Below, in pieces: positions 12,143 to 12,660 of a stretch of DNA of 12,660 nt (within the stretch, counting starts at the first letter, position 1; every line of letters begins with the position of its first letter). The notes under the pieces were generated by a model. It saw only the letters and a list, made by a program, of their open reading frames with translations, was not told the DNA's origin and ran no database searches. The stretch is from NCBI GenBank assembly GCA_009704065.1, contig WLEX01000015.1, forward strand, positions 1-12,660. Direction: 5' to 3'. This stretch comes from Actinomycetota bacterium (GTDB taxonomy: Bacteria; Actinomycetota; Acidimicrobiia; Acidimicrobiales; Ilumatobacteraceae). The position numbers were made by a program, and so were the translations under genes.

Positions 12143-12660
12143 CTAAAAGCCGGCGAAGGTTTCGTCCATGAGGTCTGTGTGCTCTTGATCGTGGATGGCC
12201 TTTGAGCCTGTAGCAGGGCTGCCCGATTCAACACGCGAGGTATGGCGAAGGTCGTAGCCACGCTCTTTCACACGCCAGATGCGGTGCTCAACAAATTGCC
12301 ATGCACCCATGTTCTCTGGCTCTTCTTGCAGCCACACGATTTCTTTCGCATTTGGATACGAGTCGAGAACTGCATTGATCTGTTCGATGGGGAACGGATA
12401 CAACTGCTCTACACGAACCACCGCTACTGGTGCGTTGCGTTTGTCGCGCTCGTTGATTGCATCCCATGCAACTTTGCCACTGCACAAAATAATGCGCTTC
12501 ACTGATGCCTTGTCAGATACGAACGGATCGTCGAGCACTTCTTGGAATGAACCAGTGGTGACATCGGCAAGACGAGAACGACTTTCCTTCATTCGCAACG
12601 GTTGCTTGGGTGTGAACATAATGAGTGGCTTGCGAATTTCGCGGTGCATCTGACGACGCA
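12143..12660 (-). CDS. kgd: 2-oxoglutarate dehydrogenase/decarboxylase E1, C-terminal part (Kgd/SucA)
   Basis: Only the last 171 codons are present; the gene begins beyond base 12660. The fragment is the C-terminal transketolase-like domain of a thiamine diphosphate-dependent 2-oxoglutarate E1: REIRKPLIMFTPKQPLRM, then SGKVAWDA, VVRVEQLYPFP, WLQEEPENMGAW, and a terminal TSRVESGSPATGSKAIHDQE followed by DLMDETFAGF. The QEEPxNxGAW and SPATGS-K-x-x-H motifs are typical of this family, which acts in the TCA cycle. In actinobacteria this enzyme is usually the multifunctional Kgd with an added N-terminal succinyltransferase-like domain. That part is outside the window, so Kgd and plain SucA cannot be separated here and the symbol is tentative. 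The gene reads toward the tetR-family gene and looks unrelated to the amine locus. An ATG at 12649 is internal, not the start: upstream in-frame codons Arg-Arg-Gln match the family. Confidence 0.88.
   Translation of the reverse strand, partial: RRQMHREIRKPLIMFTPKQPLRMKESRSRLADVTTGSFQEVLDDPFVSDKASVKRIILCSGKVAWDAINERDKRNAPVAVVRVEQLYPFPIEQINAVLDSYPNAKEIVWLQEEPENMGAWQFVEHRIWRVKERGYDLRHTSRVESGSPATGSKAIHDQEHTDLMDETFAGF

Overview
The window is gene-dense bacterial chromosome with no gene-free stretch longer than about 120 bases. It suggests an actinobacterium, most likely a lineage of moderate GC such as the Acidimicrobiia. The grounds are an AMACR-type CoA transferase, a UvrD2-like helicase with an HRDC domain, a 2-oxoglutarate decarboxylase/dehydrogenase C-terminus resembling the actinobacterial Kgd, an AHPDDE-type PIG-L deacetylase, and several genes that seem to be leaderless (a TANNNT box ending 6-7 nt before a GTG or ATG start). 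The taxonomic placement is inference from these traits, not from a marker gene.

Layout. Positions 1-2996 are a minus-strand run: a bPH2/SHOCT membrane protein, an alpha/beta hydrolase, an alpha-methylacyl-CoA racemase/CoA transferase, and the N-terminal part of a PIG-L deacetylase that leaves the window at base 1. A 31-34 bp divergent gap then separates this run from a plus-strand UvrD2-like helicase (3031-4950). The helicase overlaps, tail to tail, a minus-strand pair made of exodeoxyribonuclease III and a hotdog thioesterase, which share an ATGA overlap. Upstream of that pair is an unusual three-part protein (NYN-type nuclease fold, S1-like domain, histone H1-like Lys/Ala tail). A HAD-like hydrolase diverges from it (7585-8226).

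Positions 8236-12098 form a self-contained amine-utilisation locus. A minus-strand operon encodes a flavin amine oxidase, a small SCP2-like protein (ATGA overlap with the oxidase) and an APC-family permease. A divergent TetR-family regulator lies beside it. The shared intergenic region holds a perfect two-armed palindrome (11-bp arms, 2-bp spacer) and two overlapping, near-consensus sigma70-type promoters, so the TetR protein probably represses both the operon and itself until an amine or its product binds. The permease would import the substrate and the oxidase would deaminate it to an aldehyde, ammonia and hydrogen peroxide. The role of the SCP2-like protein is unknown. The window closes with the C-terminal part of a 2-oxoglutarate dehydrogenase/decarboxylase E1, convergent with tetR.

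No tRNA, rRNA, CRISPR array, insertion sequence or attachment site was recognised. The most noteworthy items are the TetR operator/promoter architecture, the oxidase-SCP2-permease operon and the NYN-S1-H1-like fusion protein.
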